Assembly: GCA_947459215.1 (NCBI GenBank)
Contig: CANHCQ010000001.1
Coordinates: forward strand, 310,001-374,000
DNA: 64,000 nucleotides
Direction of reading: 5' to 3'
Source of the DNA: Phycisphaerales bacterium
GTDB taxonomy: Bacteria > Planctomycetota > Phycisphaerae > Phycisphaerales > UBA1924
Shown: one piece after another, positions 6,938 through 14,932 of the stretch
Layout of the letters: each line of letters starts with the position of its first letter
How positions within the stretch are numbered: position 1 is the first letter of the stretch
Made by a program: the position numbers and the translations under genes
The notes under the pieces: generated by a model
Seen by the model: the letters and a program-made list of their open reading frames with translations, nothing else
What the model was told of the DNA's origin: nothing
Database searches by the model: none

Positions 6938-9900
6938 GTGACGACCGCTGACTCTTCCAATCCATCCATCGCTGCCCTCGACCCCTTGGGGCCGATCGGC
7001 GCCGATCTCTCGGCGTTCTTCGGCGACGCACCGGTATCGCCAGCGGTGCTGCGGCCGGAGATGATGCTGCCCGTCGCCCGCCCACTCGTGCTGCCGCCGG
7101 AGGCCTGCGAATATGCCCCCTCGATCGCGACCCGCGACGCGACGCTGACGAGGAACCTGGAATCGATGCCGGCTCAGGCGATCCGGACAATGCGCAAGAT
7201 CGCGCAGGCCAAGCCGCGCGAGGACATCACGTTCATCCGCACCGGCGACGGCAGCCTCTCGGCCGTGCTGCGCGAGCCCTCGGGCAACCGCCAACTCGCC
7301 AGCCTGCACCGGCCCAAGGCGGAGGCCGAAGCTCTCACCCGTGGCGTGGATGTCACCGCCTCCGGCGCGACCGTGTGCATGGGCTTCGCCTTGGGGTACC
7401 ACGTGGAGGCGATCTCGCGCCGCTACGGCCAGATGGGCGTGGTGCTCGCCTTCGAGCCGGACGTGGGTCTCTTGCGCAGCGTGCTGGAACACGTCGACCA
7501 CAGCGCGTGGCTCAGCCAGCGCAACTGCGTCATCATTACCGAGCCCGATGATTCCGGTGAGATCACGGCGTCGATCACCGGCGCCGAGGGCATCTTCATG
7601 GTCGGCACGCGGATGCTCGAGCATCCGCCCAGCAAAGCGAGGCTCGGCGACAAAGCCGAGCGCTTCGGCAAGAGCCTCGCCTCCGCGATGCGCGCCGTGC
7701 GCACGTCGATCGTGACGACGCTGGTGCACGTCGATACGACGATGCGCAACCTGCTGGGCAACATCGAGTCCTACGCCAACGCGCCGGGGATCGACGATCT
7801 CGCCGGCATCGCCAAGGGCAAGCCCGCAATCGTGGTCTCTGCCGGGCCGAGCCTGCGTCGCAACATCGATCTGCTCTCCCAGCCTGGCGTGCGTGATCGT
7901 GTTGTGATCATCGCCGTGCAGACGGTCCTGAAGACGCTGCTCGCCAAGGGGATTCGCCCGCACTTCGTCACCGCGCTCGATCATGCGTCGATCAGCAAGC
8001 GGTTCTACGAGGGGCTCACCGCCGCCGACGTCGAGGGTGTGACGCTCGTCGTCGAGCCCAAGGCGAGCCCGGCGATCTTCGAGGCCTGGCCCGGCGCGAT
8101 CCGCTGCCCGGCCGAGCGCATCGCGGACAGCATCCTGACCGACAACGCCGACGATTCGATTCGCGGAGTCTTCAAACGCGATCGCGGCGAGCTTCGCCCC
8201 GGCGCGACGGTGGCGCACCTGGCGTACTACCTCGCCCGTCACATGGGCGCCGATCCCGTGATCCTGATCGGGCAGGATCTGGGCTTCACCGATGGCCAGT
8301 ACTACGCGGCCGGCGCGGCGATCCATCAGGTCTGGTCGGGCGAACTCAGCCACTTCCGCACGCTGGAGATGTTGGAGTGGGAACGCATCGCCCGCGAACG
8401 CTCGATGCTGCACCGCTTGACCGATCACCTCGGGCGGCCCTGCTACAGCGACGAGCAGATGACGACCTATCTCGTGCAGTTTGAGCGCGATTTCGGCGAG
8501 GACGTCAACCGCGGGCTGAAGGTTATCGATGCGACCGAGGGCGGCATCTCCAAGCGCCACGCCAAGGCGATGCCGCTGAAGCAGGCCTTGCAGGAGATTG
8601 CCCCTGCGGGCACGCTGTCGCTGCCATCGGCGCAGCCGCGGCGACTGGACCCCGCGGTGCGGGCGGCCCTCCTGGAGCGCGTGCGTCAGGTGCGGGCGGA
8701 GATCTGGCGCGTCGGCGAGATCAGCCGTGCGACCGCACGCTCCCTTCAGGACATCATCACGCATCACGCCGATCAGCACCGTGTGAACGATCTGATCGCA
8801 CGCATCGAGCGTCACGCGGCCGAGGTGACCAAGATCGAGCCGGCGTACGCGCTGGTGCAGCACCTGAACCAGACCGGCATCCTGAACCGTTTCAAGGCCG
8901 ACCGTGCGATCGAGCTCAATTCCACGCTCGACCCGTTGGAACGCCAGAAACGCCAGGCCCAACGCGACCTCAAGAACGTCACATGGCTGGCAGACTCCGC
9001 CGATGAACTCGGCTCGATGTTTGATGGCGTGATCGCCCGCGTCAGCGGCGCGAAAGTGCACGCCGCCGCGGCCGAGCCGCAGAGCAAGCGACTGGAATCC
9101 GCCGCCGCCGAGGTCGGGCTGGTGCACACGGCCCGCACCGCGCATGTCGCGATCATCGCGGATACGCAGTTCGGCGGCCTCGGCACGCCGCGCGACCTCG
9201 CTCGTCCCATCGCCTTTGGGCTCAACGCACTCCAGATGACCGTCAGCCGCGTCGCCCGGGTCAAGCGGGCCGCACGCATCACCATCCTGACCAACGACGA
9301 GGCCGCGATCCGGACGATCCTCGGCGACCTGCCCAAGCGGCTCGGCAGCAAGATCGAGATCACGCCCGTGCCCGCCGAGACGCTGCGGGTGCGTGCTCCC
9401 GGCGTGAAGGCCTCGCGCCTCTGGACCCCCGCCTGCTGGCGCGGCGGGATCGGCAATGTGTCGATCTTCGACGAGGTCTTCCCCGCGACGGCGCTGTGGC
9501 AGCTGCTCACCCGTGAGGGCGCGCCGCAGGGCGTCGTTGCGATCGGTGCCGACTGGTGTCTCGTCGATCCCGCCCTCATCGACACGATGATCGATCGCTA
9601 CGACACGCCCGGCGAGACCCACCGCCTGATCTTCGCCCACGCCGCTCCTGGCCTCGCCGCGTGTTTGCTCGATAGAGCCATGGTCGAGGACTTCGCCACC
9701 AAGAGCGCCGAAGCCGGCCCGCTCGCGTCGCTGGGCACAGTGCTCGGCTATCTGCCCATCGCTCCGCAGGCCGACCCGATCACCCGCCCTGCCTGCATCA
9801 ACCTCGATCACGTCGCCCGCGACCTGGGTGCACGCCTCATCGCCGATCGGCCCGATCGCGCGGCCGCCATCGCCTCGATCTGCCAATCGCTCGGTGAACG

Positions 9901-10621
9901 CTGGATCGAAGCCGACGCCGCCGCGATCGCCCGGGCCGCACACACCGCGATCGCGGACAAGCCGCCGACGCCCGAGTTCGTGCAGATCGAACTCGCACGC
10001 TCGTCGCGCCCGCGCGATCCGGTGCAGACGCTCGATCTCGCCGCGTTGAAGAGGGCCCTTGCCACGCCCGAACTGCGAAACCTCGCAGTGTCGTTCGAGC
10101 TCGACGCGCTGCGGCATCCCCACGCCGCGGAGGCCATCGCCATCGCCTGCGACGCCGGCGCACCGGCGATCCATGTCCGCACTGAGTTGCACAGCGACAG
10201 CGCATGCGAGACGCTGCTCGCCGCCAAGCCCGAGGTGATCAGTATCGATCTCCACGCCGACACGCCCGAGACCTATCGCCTCGTCCGCGGCCTCGACGAG
10301 CACGCCGCGGTTGTTCGCCGCATCGATCGACTGATCGACGCACGCACGTCCTTGCCCAACGGCTTGGTGGCGCAATGGATCATCCCGCGGCTTACTCGTC
10401 GCGACGCCGTGTACGCAGAGGTTGAACCGTTCTACGACCGCTGGCTCATGCGGGCCGGTGCCGCCATCATCGACGCATTGCCCGGCCCGGTTGCGGGCGA
10501 ACGCATCGAGCCGCTGCCGCTACCGGTGAACGCGGCGGCTCGCCTGCACCGAAGCACGTTCCGCATCGACGTGCAGGGCGCGTTGCACACACCCGAGCAC
10601 GCCCCGGAGCAGCGGCCGTGA
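6938..10621 (+). CDS. MAF/DUF115 glycosyltransferase-like multidomain protein
   Basis: A 1227-residue cytoplasmic protein. The start is GTG 6938, four bases after GGAGG (6929-6933). The frame stays open upstream but there it is Arg-rich and not protein-like. Residues about 275-455 are the DUF115/6-hydroxymethylpterin-pyrophosphokinase-like domain of motility accessory factor (MAF) proteins, which attach nonulosonic acids to flagellin Ser/Thr: KPAIVVSAGPSL, FVTALDHA, and PVILIGQDLGFTDGQYYA. From about 735 (HVAIIADTQFGGLGTPRDLA) to about 950 it resembles a nucleotidyltransferase-like fold. From about 1030 to the end a beta/alpha barrel-like region resembles the radical-SAM/SPASM part of polysaccharide-modifying enzymes but lacks the CxxxCxxC cysteines. 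Its stop overlaps the start of the CMP-sugar gene (GTGA). The MAF part is well supported; the C-terminal reading is inference. Confidence 0.82.
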   Translation: MTTADSSNPSIAALDPLGPIGADLSAFFGDAPVSPAVLRPEMMLPVARPLVLPPEACEYAPSIATRDATLTRNLESMPAQAIRTMRKIAQAKPREDITFIRTGDGSLSAVLREPSGNRQLASLHRPKAEAEALTRGVDVTASGATVCMGFALGYHVEAISRRYGQMGVVLAFEPDVGLLRSVLEHVDHSAWLSQRNCVIITEPDDSGEITASITGAEGIFMVGTRMLEHPPSKARLGDKAERFGKSLASAMRAVRTSIVTTLVHVDTTMRNLLGNIESYANAPGIDDLAGIAKGKPAIVVSAGPSLRRNIDLLSQPGVRDRVVIIAVQTVLKTLLAKGIRPHFVTALDHASISKRFYEGLTAADVEGVTLVVEPKASPAIFEAWPGAIRCPAERIADSILTDNADDSIRGVFKRDRGELRPGATVAHLAYYLARHMGADPVILIGQDLGFTDGQYYAAGAAIHQVWSGELSHFRTLEMLEWERIARERSMLHRLTDHLGRPCYSDEQMTTYLVQFERDFGEDVNRGLKVIDATEGGISKRHAKAMPLKQALQEIAPAGTLSLPSAQPRRLDPAVRAALLERVRQVRAEIWRVGEISRATARSLQDIITHHADQHRVNDLIARIERHAAEVTKIEPAYALVQHLNQTGILNRFKADRAIELNSTLDPLERQKRQAQRDLKNVTWLADSADELGSMFDGVIARVSGAKVHAAAAEPQSKRLESAAAEVGLVHTARTAHVAIIADTQFGGLGTPRDLARPIAFGLNALQMTVSRVARVKRAARITILTNDEAAIRTILGDLPKRLGSKIEITPVPAETLRVRAPGVKASRLWTPACWRGGIGNVSIFDEVFPATALWQLLTREGAPQGVVAIGADWCLVDPALIDTMIDRYDTPGETHRLIFAHAAPGLAACLLDRAMVEDFATKSAEAGPLASLGTVLGYLPIAPQADPITRPACINLDHVARDLGARLIADRPDRAAAIASICQSLGERWIEADAAAIARAAHTAIADKPPTPEFVQIELARSSRPRDPVQTLDLAALKRALATPELRNLAVSFELDALRHPHAAEAIAIACDAGAPAIHVRTELHSDSACETLLAAKPEVISIDLHADTPETYRLVRGLDEHAAVVRRIDRLIDARTSLPNGLVAQWIIPRLTRRDAVYAEVEPFYDRWLMRAGAAIIDALPGPVAGERIEPLPLPVNAAARLHRSTFRIDVQGALHTPEHAPEQRP

Positions 10622-11364
10622 GTGCGACGGCGATCATCCTCGGTCGCGCCGGATCGAAGGGCGTTCCGGGCAAGAACGTCGCTGCGATCGCGGGCAAGCC
10701 CTGCGGCGTCTGGACCATCGACCTCGCGCAGGCGAGTTCGTCGGTGTCGCGTGTGGTGGTCTCGACCGACGACACGACGCTGGCCGCACTCGCGCGCGAA
10801 CGTGGTGCAACGGTCATCGAGCGCCCCGTGGATCTCGCCAGCGACACCGCCCGCATCGACGACGCGGCTCGCCACGCGGTGCAATCTCTGGAACGCGGCG
10901 GCACACACTTCGACGCTTCCTCGCCCATCGTGATCCTCTACGCCAACGTTCCGGTGCGCCCTCGCGATCTCATCGACCGCGCCGTCGCGCTCCTCATCTC
11001 CAGCGGCTGCGACAGCGTGCAGAGCTACCAGCCCGTTGGCAAGCATCACCCGTGGTGGACGGCGCGACTCGATGAGAGCGGCCGCGTCGGGCCTTGGGAG
11101 GGCGACGTCCTCAACCACGGCGTCTTCCGACGTCAGGACCTCCCGCCCGCGTTCATCCCCGACGGCGGGATCATCGCACTCTCGCGTCGCGCCCTCTTCT
11201 GCGAGATCCCCGGCGTCGCGCCCGGGCCGCACGCGTTCTTCGGCCACGACCGCCGCGGCGTGATCAACCCCGAAGGCTCCGTGGTCGACATCGACGCACC
11301 CACCGACCTGCTCGTCGCCGACGCCATCCTGCGCGGAACCGGAGGCACGCGTGCGGATCGGTAA
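10618..11364 (+). CDS. neuA: CMP-nonulosonate cytidylyltransferase
   Basis: A 248-residue acylneuraminate cytidylyltransferase, which joins CMP to a nonulosonic acid (sialic, legionaminic or pseudaminic type). The nucleotide-binding loop GRAGSKGVPGKN at residues 9-20 is the family signature. Other family elements are VVVSTDD near 46, SPIVILYANVPVRPRDLID near 100 and the late VDIDAPTDLLVADAIL. The start is GTG 10618, overlapping the previous stop by four bases, which suggests translational coupling. Its own end overlaps the synthase gene by 14 bases. It supplies the activated donor that the MAF protein upstream would use. Which nonulosonic acid is made cannot be decided; a 3-deoxy-manno-octulosonate role is less likely given the neighbours. 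Confidence 0.88.
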   Translation: MSATAIILGRAGSKGVPGKNVAAIAGKPCGVWTIDLAQASSSVSRVVVSTDDTTLAALARERGATVIERPVDLASDTARIDDAARHAVQSLERGGTHFDASSPIVILYANVPVRPRDLIDRAVALLISSGCDSVQSYQPVGKHHPWWTARLDESGRVGPWEGDVLNHGVFRRQDLPPAFIPDGGIIALSRRALFCEIPGVAPGPHAFFGHDRRGVINPEGSVVDIDAPTDLLVADAILRGTGGTRADR

Positions 11365-12418
11365 TCGCGAGATCGTCCCCCGCGCACTCGGCATCGGCGT
11401 GCCCTACGTCATCGCCGAAATCGGCGTGAACCACGACGGCTCGGTGGAGAAGGCCATCGAACTCGTCGACGCCGCCGCTCGCGCCGGTGCTGATGCGGTG
11501 AAGTTCCAGCTCTTCGACGCCGACTTGCTCATGAGCCGCGCCAGCAAGCTCGCGGCGTACCAGAAGTCCGCCGGCGAGACCGACCCGCTCGCGATGCTGC
11601 GGCGTCTGCAACTCCCGCTGGAATCCATGCGTCCGATCATCGACCGCGCCCACGCCAAAGGCGTGCACGCGATCGTGACGGTCTTCTCTGAGTCTCTCGT
11701 CGCCCCCGCCGCGGCGCTCGCGTGGGATGCCTTCAAGACGGCAAGCCCGGACATCATTCACTTGCCGCTGCTGCGTGCGCTCGAGGCCACGGGCAAGCCG
11801 CTGATTCTCAGCACCGGCGCGTCCACGCTCGACGAAGTCTGGCAGGCGATCGCGTGGCTGCCTCGGGCCCGCCAACGGCTTGCGGTCTTGCAATGCGTGA
11901 GCAGTTATCCCACGCCGCTGGCCAACGCGGAACTCGGCGGCATCGCCGCGATCGCGGGCATATTCATGGGCCCCGTCGGCTACAGCGATCACACGCCCGA
12001 CGTCGAGACGGCGCGGCTCGCCGTGCAGCACGGCGCGTGCATCCTCGAGAAGCACTTCACGCACAGCAGAAGCGCCATCGGCCCCGATCACGCCGCGTCG
12101 CTCGAAGAATCCGATCTTGCTGAGTACGCGGCCCTCGCTCGCGCCGCCGCGGGCACGCGGCCGGACGAGCCGCTGGTCGCGGAGAAGCGAGTGCTGCCGA
12201 TCGAGGAAGACGTTCGCCGCGTCTCGCGCCAGTCGCTGGTGACGACCCGAGCACTTGCCCCCGGCGAGCGTCTGACCCGGGACGATCTCACCTGCAAGCG
12301 TCCTGGCACGGGGATTCCTCCCTTTGAACTCGACCGCGTACTTGGCAAGACGATCGCTCGTGCCGTTGAGGCCGATTCACCCCTGCAAGCGTCCGACCTC
12401 GCCGAGCCACTATGCTGA
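11351..12418 (+). CDS. neuB: N-acetylneuraminate-type synthase with SAF domain
   Basis: A 355-residue nonulosonic acid synthase, condensing a 6-carbon N-acyl mannosamine-type sugar with phosphoenolpyruvate. Family elements are YVIAEIGVNHDGS at about residues 18-30, ADAVKFQLFDADLL at about 48-61, LILSTGAST near 156, VLQCVSSYPTP near 178, and VGYSDHTPD with LEKHFTHSR between about 200 and 240. The last 65 residues form an antifreeze-like SAF domain (SLVTTRALAPGERLT...KRPGTGI) that covers the active site in NeuB dimers. The start is GTG 11351, inside the end of the cytidylyltransferase gene. NeuB, legionaminic-acid synthase and pseudaminic-acid synthase are close relatives; the hydrolysing epimerase next door favours the sialic/legionaminic branch over pseudaminic acid. 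Confidence 0.9.
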   Translation: MRIGNREIVPRALGIGVPYVIAEIGVNHDGSVEKAIELVDAAARAGADAVKFQLFDADLLMSRASKLAAYQKSAGETDPLAMLRRLQLPLESMRPIIDRAHAKGVHAIVTVFSESLVAPAAALAWDAFKTASPDIIHLPLLRALEATGKPLILSTGASTLDEVWQAIAWLPRARQRLAVLQCVSSYPTPLANAELGGIAAIAGIFMGPVGYSDHTPDVETARLAVQHGACILEKHFTHSRSAIGPDHAASLEESDLAEYAALARAAAGTRPDEPLVAEKRVLPIEEDVRRVSRQSLVTTRALAPGERLTRDDLTCKRPGTGIPPFELDRVLGKTIARAVEADSPLQASDLAEPLC

Positions 12419-12442
12419 TCGCGTCGGATTGAAGAAGATCAC

Positions 12443-13624
12443 ATGGCTCCCGCCTTCGAAGAACAACTCCACGACAACGACCTGCTCGGCCCGTCGCCCA
12501 AGACGCCGGGCAAGAAGCGGATCGCCGTTGTCACCGGCAGCCGCGCCGAGTTCGGCCTGCTGCGGCCCGTGATGACCGCGATCGCCGCGCAGCCGACGCT
12601 CGAGCTCGCCGTCATCGCCGCCGGATCGCACTTGCTTCTCCCGGCCAACACCGTGCACGAGGTGAAGCAGGCCTTCCGCGTCGGCGGCGTGGTTCCAATG
12701 CAGCAGCCCGGCAAGCACACCCGCATCGACGACGCCGAGGCCCTGGGCCGCGGCATCGCCCGCTTCGCCCGCACGTTTTACAAGATGAATGTCGATTGCG
12801 TCGTGGTGCTCGGCGACCGCATCGAGGCCTTCGCCGCCGCCGCCGCCGCGTCGGTCGGTGGCGTCCCGCTCGCCCACATCCACGGCGGAGACCGCGCCGA
12901 GGGTGTCGCCGACGAGGCCATGCGCCACGCGATCACCAAGCTCGCCCACATCCACTTCCCCGCCACCCGCGCGAGCGCCGACCGCATCGCCCGATTGGGT
13001 GAACCCGAGTCATCGATCCACGTGTTTGGCTCTCCCGCGATCGACGGCCTGAGCGCCATCGGCGACAACGCGACCGAAGTGGGCAACCCCGAAGTTGTCA
13101 TCCTGCACCACCCCTGCGGCCTCTCCGAAGCCGACGAACGTGCCCACGCCGCGGCGATCGTCGGCGCGTGCAAGGGCCGTGTGCTCGTGCTCGCCCCGAA
13201 TCACGACCCGGGGCGGCTGGCGGTGATGGAGACACTCCGCTCCGCCGCCGAGCGTCACAATTGGCTCTTCGTCGATCATCTCCCGCGCGAGCGATTCGTC
13301 GCCGTGCTCAAGCACATCGCCAAGACCAACGGCGTCTTGATCGGGAACTCCTCCGCGGGCCTCATCGAGGCCGCCGCCGTCGGTTGCAAGGTCGTCAACG
13401 TCGGTCCGCGTCAGGCCGGCCGCGAGAGCGCGGCGAACGCAATCCACGTTCCCAACCCCTCCGTCGAGTCCGTCGCACACGCCATCTCCGCTCATCGCTC
13501 CAGCGGTCCGGCCGGCACCGATCACCCGTACGGCGATGGTCGAGCGGGTCCGAGAATCGCCGAGGTCCTTGCCCAGATTAACCTCGACGATCCGGCGCTC
13601 CTCCGCAAGCGCTGCACGCACTGA
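12443..13624 (+). CDS. neuC: UDP-GlcNAc 2-epimerase (hydrolysing type)
   Basis: A 393-residue NeuC/LegG-type epimerase, a GT-B-fold enzyme that turns UDP-N-acetylglucosamine (or its 4-amino-6-deoxy derivative) into UDP plus the manno sugar used by the synthase upstream. Visible elements are RIAVVTGSRAEFGLL at about residues 26-40, CVVVLGDRIEAFAAA near 118, PLAHIHGGDRAEGVADEAMR near 142 and GVLIGNSSAGLIEAAAVGCKVVNVGPRQ near 300. The first 25 residues are an extra polar leader. It follows the synthase by 24 bases with GAAGAAG as a likely ribosome site and ends the operon. Together the genes at 10618-13624 form a three-step route to a CMP-nonulosonic acid. Confidence 0.9.
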   Translation: MAPAFEEQLHDNDLLGPSPKTPGKKRIAVVTGSRAEFGLLRPVMTAIAAQPTLELAVIAAGSHLLLPANTVHEVKQAFRVGGVVPMQQPGKHTRIDDAEALGRGIARFARTFYKMNVDCVVVLGDRIEAFAAAAAASVGGVPLAHIHGGDRAEGVADEAMRHAITKLAHIHFPATRASADRIARLGEPESSIHVFGSPAIDGLSAIGDNATEVGNPEVVILHHPCGLSEADERAHAAAIVGACKGRVLVLAPNHDPGRLAVMETLRSAAERHNWLFVDHLPRERFVAVLKHIAKTNGVLIGNSSAGLIEAAAVGCKVVNVGPRQAGRESAANAIHVPNPSVESVAHAISAHRSSGPAGTDHPYGDGRAGPRIAEVLAQINLDDPALLRKRCTH

Positions 13625-13819
13625 GCACGTCGAAAAGCCTGTTTTGTAGCAAACCGGGCGTTCTGAGACATCCTCACTCGATGCCTGGATGCCTCGTTGC
13701 CTTGATGCCTTCTTCCCTCTCGACACTCCGCCGAAAGTGAGCTGCGAATCGCGTCGATATCCGACGCTGTGCAGAGTGTGCGCCCGCCGGAGGGATCCGG
13801 CGCGTGAAGGAGTGTGTGC

Positions 13820-14758
13820 ATGTCGTCGCCCGCCGCTAACTCGTCTACCCCCGCCGCCGCTGCCTCAGCTCAGCAGGCCCAGCCCAGTCCGCGCGAGCAG
13901 GTCGTGACCGCGGCGATCCGCGAGATCAGCCATATCGCGACGCTCCCCGAGATCACGCTCAAGATTGTCGAGCTCGTCGAGAGCCCCAAGAGCACGGCCC
14001 AGGACCTCAACAAGATCATCAGCACCGACCCTGCGCTCTCGTCGCGCATTCTCAAGGTCGTCAACTCGTCGTTCTACGGCCTGCCGGGCCAGATCGCGTC
14101 GATCAACCGCGCGATCGTCATGCTCGGCCTCAACGCCGTCAAGAACATCGCCATCGCCGCCAGCCTCGCCAAGCTCTTCCGCGGCGGCGAGCTGACCGCC
14201 AACTTCAGCGCCAAGCACCTCTGGACGCACTGCAACGCCACCGCCGTCGCCAGCAAGATGATCGCCGACTCGCTCAAGATCGGCCTCGCCGACGAAGCAT
14301 TCCTGGCGGGTCTCATGCACGACATCGGCATCATGGTCGAGATGCAGTTCGACCGCTCCAAGCTCATCGACGTCTTCCAAAAGGCCGGGGTTGACGGCAA
14401 GGGCGTGCCCGTGAATGACTGGCTCAAGGCTGAGGAAGAGGCCTTCGGTGCCAACCACCAGGACTTCGGCGTCGCTCTCTGCGAGAAGTGGCGCTTCCCC
14501 AAGACCTTCACGTACGTCACCGGCTTCCACCATCGCCCGCTCGAGCTGCCCGCCGAGGCCCGCACGCTCGCGTCGATCGTCTACATCGCCGATCGCCTCG
14601 CGTCAGAACTCGAGGGCGGCTTCCGCGCCGATTTGCTCACCACCGACATCGCCCCTGAGGTCTTGACCTTCCTCAAGCTCGACCAGGCCAAGATCGACGC
14701 GATCCGCAAGGTCCTGCCCGACGAGGTCAAGAACGCCTCCGCCGTGCTGTCGTCGTAA
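13820..14758 (+). CDS. HDOD domain signalling protein
   Basis: A 312-residue cytoplasmic protein dominated by an HDOD domain (residues about 35-235), a degenerate relative of HD phosphohydrolases used in regulation of motility, cell cycle and stress. It begins HIATLPEITLKIVELV, followed by TDPALSSRILKVVNSSFYGL and NRAIVMLGLNAVKNIAIAAS, the core signature. A partial HD-like GLMHDIGIMVEMQ is near residue 168, and residues HHRPLELP follow near 240. The start is ATG 13820, seven bases after AAGGAG; an in-frame GTG at 13814 overlaps that site. The N-terminal 30 residues are Ala/Pro/Ser-rich and probably unstructured. It is monocistronic, with its own terminator. The presence of chemotaxis genes further on makes a motility link plausible but unproven. 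Confidence 0.87.
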   Translation: MSSPAANSSTPAAAASAQQAQPSPREQVVTAAIREISHIATLPEITLKIVELVESPKSTAQDLNKIISTDPALSSRILKVVNSSFYGLPGQIASINRAIVMLGLNAVKNIAIAASLAKLFRGGELTANFSAKHLWTHCNATAVASKMIADSLKIGLADEAFLAGLMHDIGIMVEMQFDRSKLIDVFQKAGVDGKGVPVNDWLKAEEEAFGANHQDFGVALCEKWRFPKTFTYVTGFHHRPLELPAEARTLASIVYIADRLASELEGGFRADLLTTDIAPEVLTFLKLDQAKIDAIRKVLPDEVKNASAVLSS

Positions 14759-14834
14759 ATGTCATTCACGGCGATCGAGCCCCGGCGCACAACCGGACTC
14801 GACGCCGATACGAACTCTCTCTTTCTCCCTCCGG

Positions 14835-14870
14835 GCGGTCGTGCGGAAACGCAGGACCGCCGTTGTTTTT
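14835..14870 (+). terminator. Intrinsic terminator after HDOD gene
   Basis: Stem GCGGTCGTGCG / CGCAGGACCGC with one mismatch and a GAAA loop, followed by CGTTGTTTTT. It lies about 75 bases after the HDOD stop codon. Confidence 0.7.
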
Positions 14871-14873
14871 GGC

Positions 14874-14900
14874 GCGGGGGCGCGGCCTTCCAGGCCCCGG
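14874..14900 (+). repeat. Third copy of GGGGGCG-CTTCCAGGCCCCG repeat
   Basis: The segment reading GCGGGGGCGCGGCCTTCC then AGGCCCCG matches the units at 2271-2295 and 2337-2361, with one or two differences. It sits directly after the HDOD terminator. Confidence 0.5.
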
Positions 14901-14908
14901 CGTCGGCC

Positions 14909-14929
14909 CTTCTTCTTCTTCTTCTTCTT
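14909..14929. repeat. (CTT)7 microsatellite
   Basis: Seven CTT triplets lie immediately downstream of the TAA stop (14933-14935 on the minus strand) of the Asp-box/dockerin-like gene. They are outside the reading frame, so a length change would not alter the protein unless the stop is lost. Confidence 0.9.
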
Positions 14930-14932
14930 CTC

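Noticed and set aside
6839..10375. 1178-codon minus-strand frame opposite the MAF gene
   Set aside because: Antisense shadow of the MAF gene; no domain or ribosome site.
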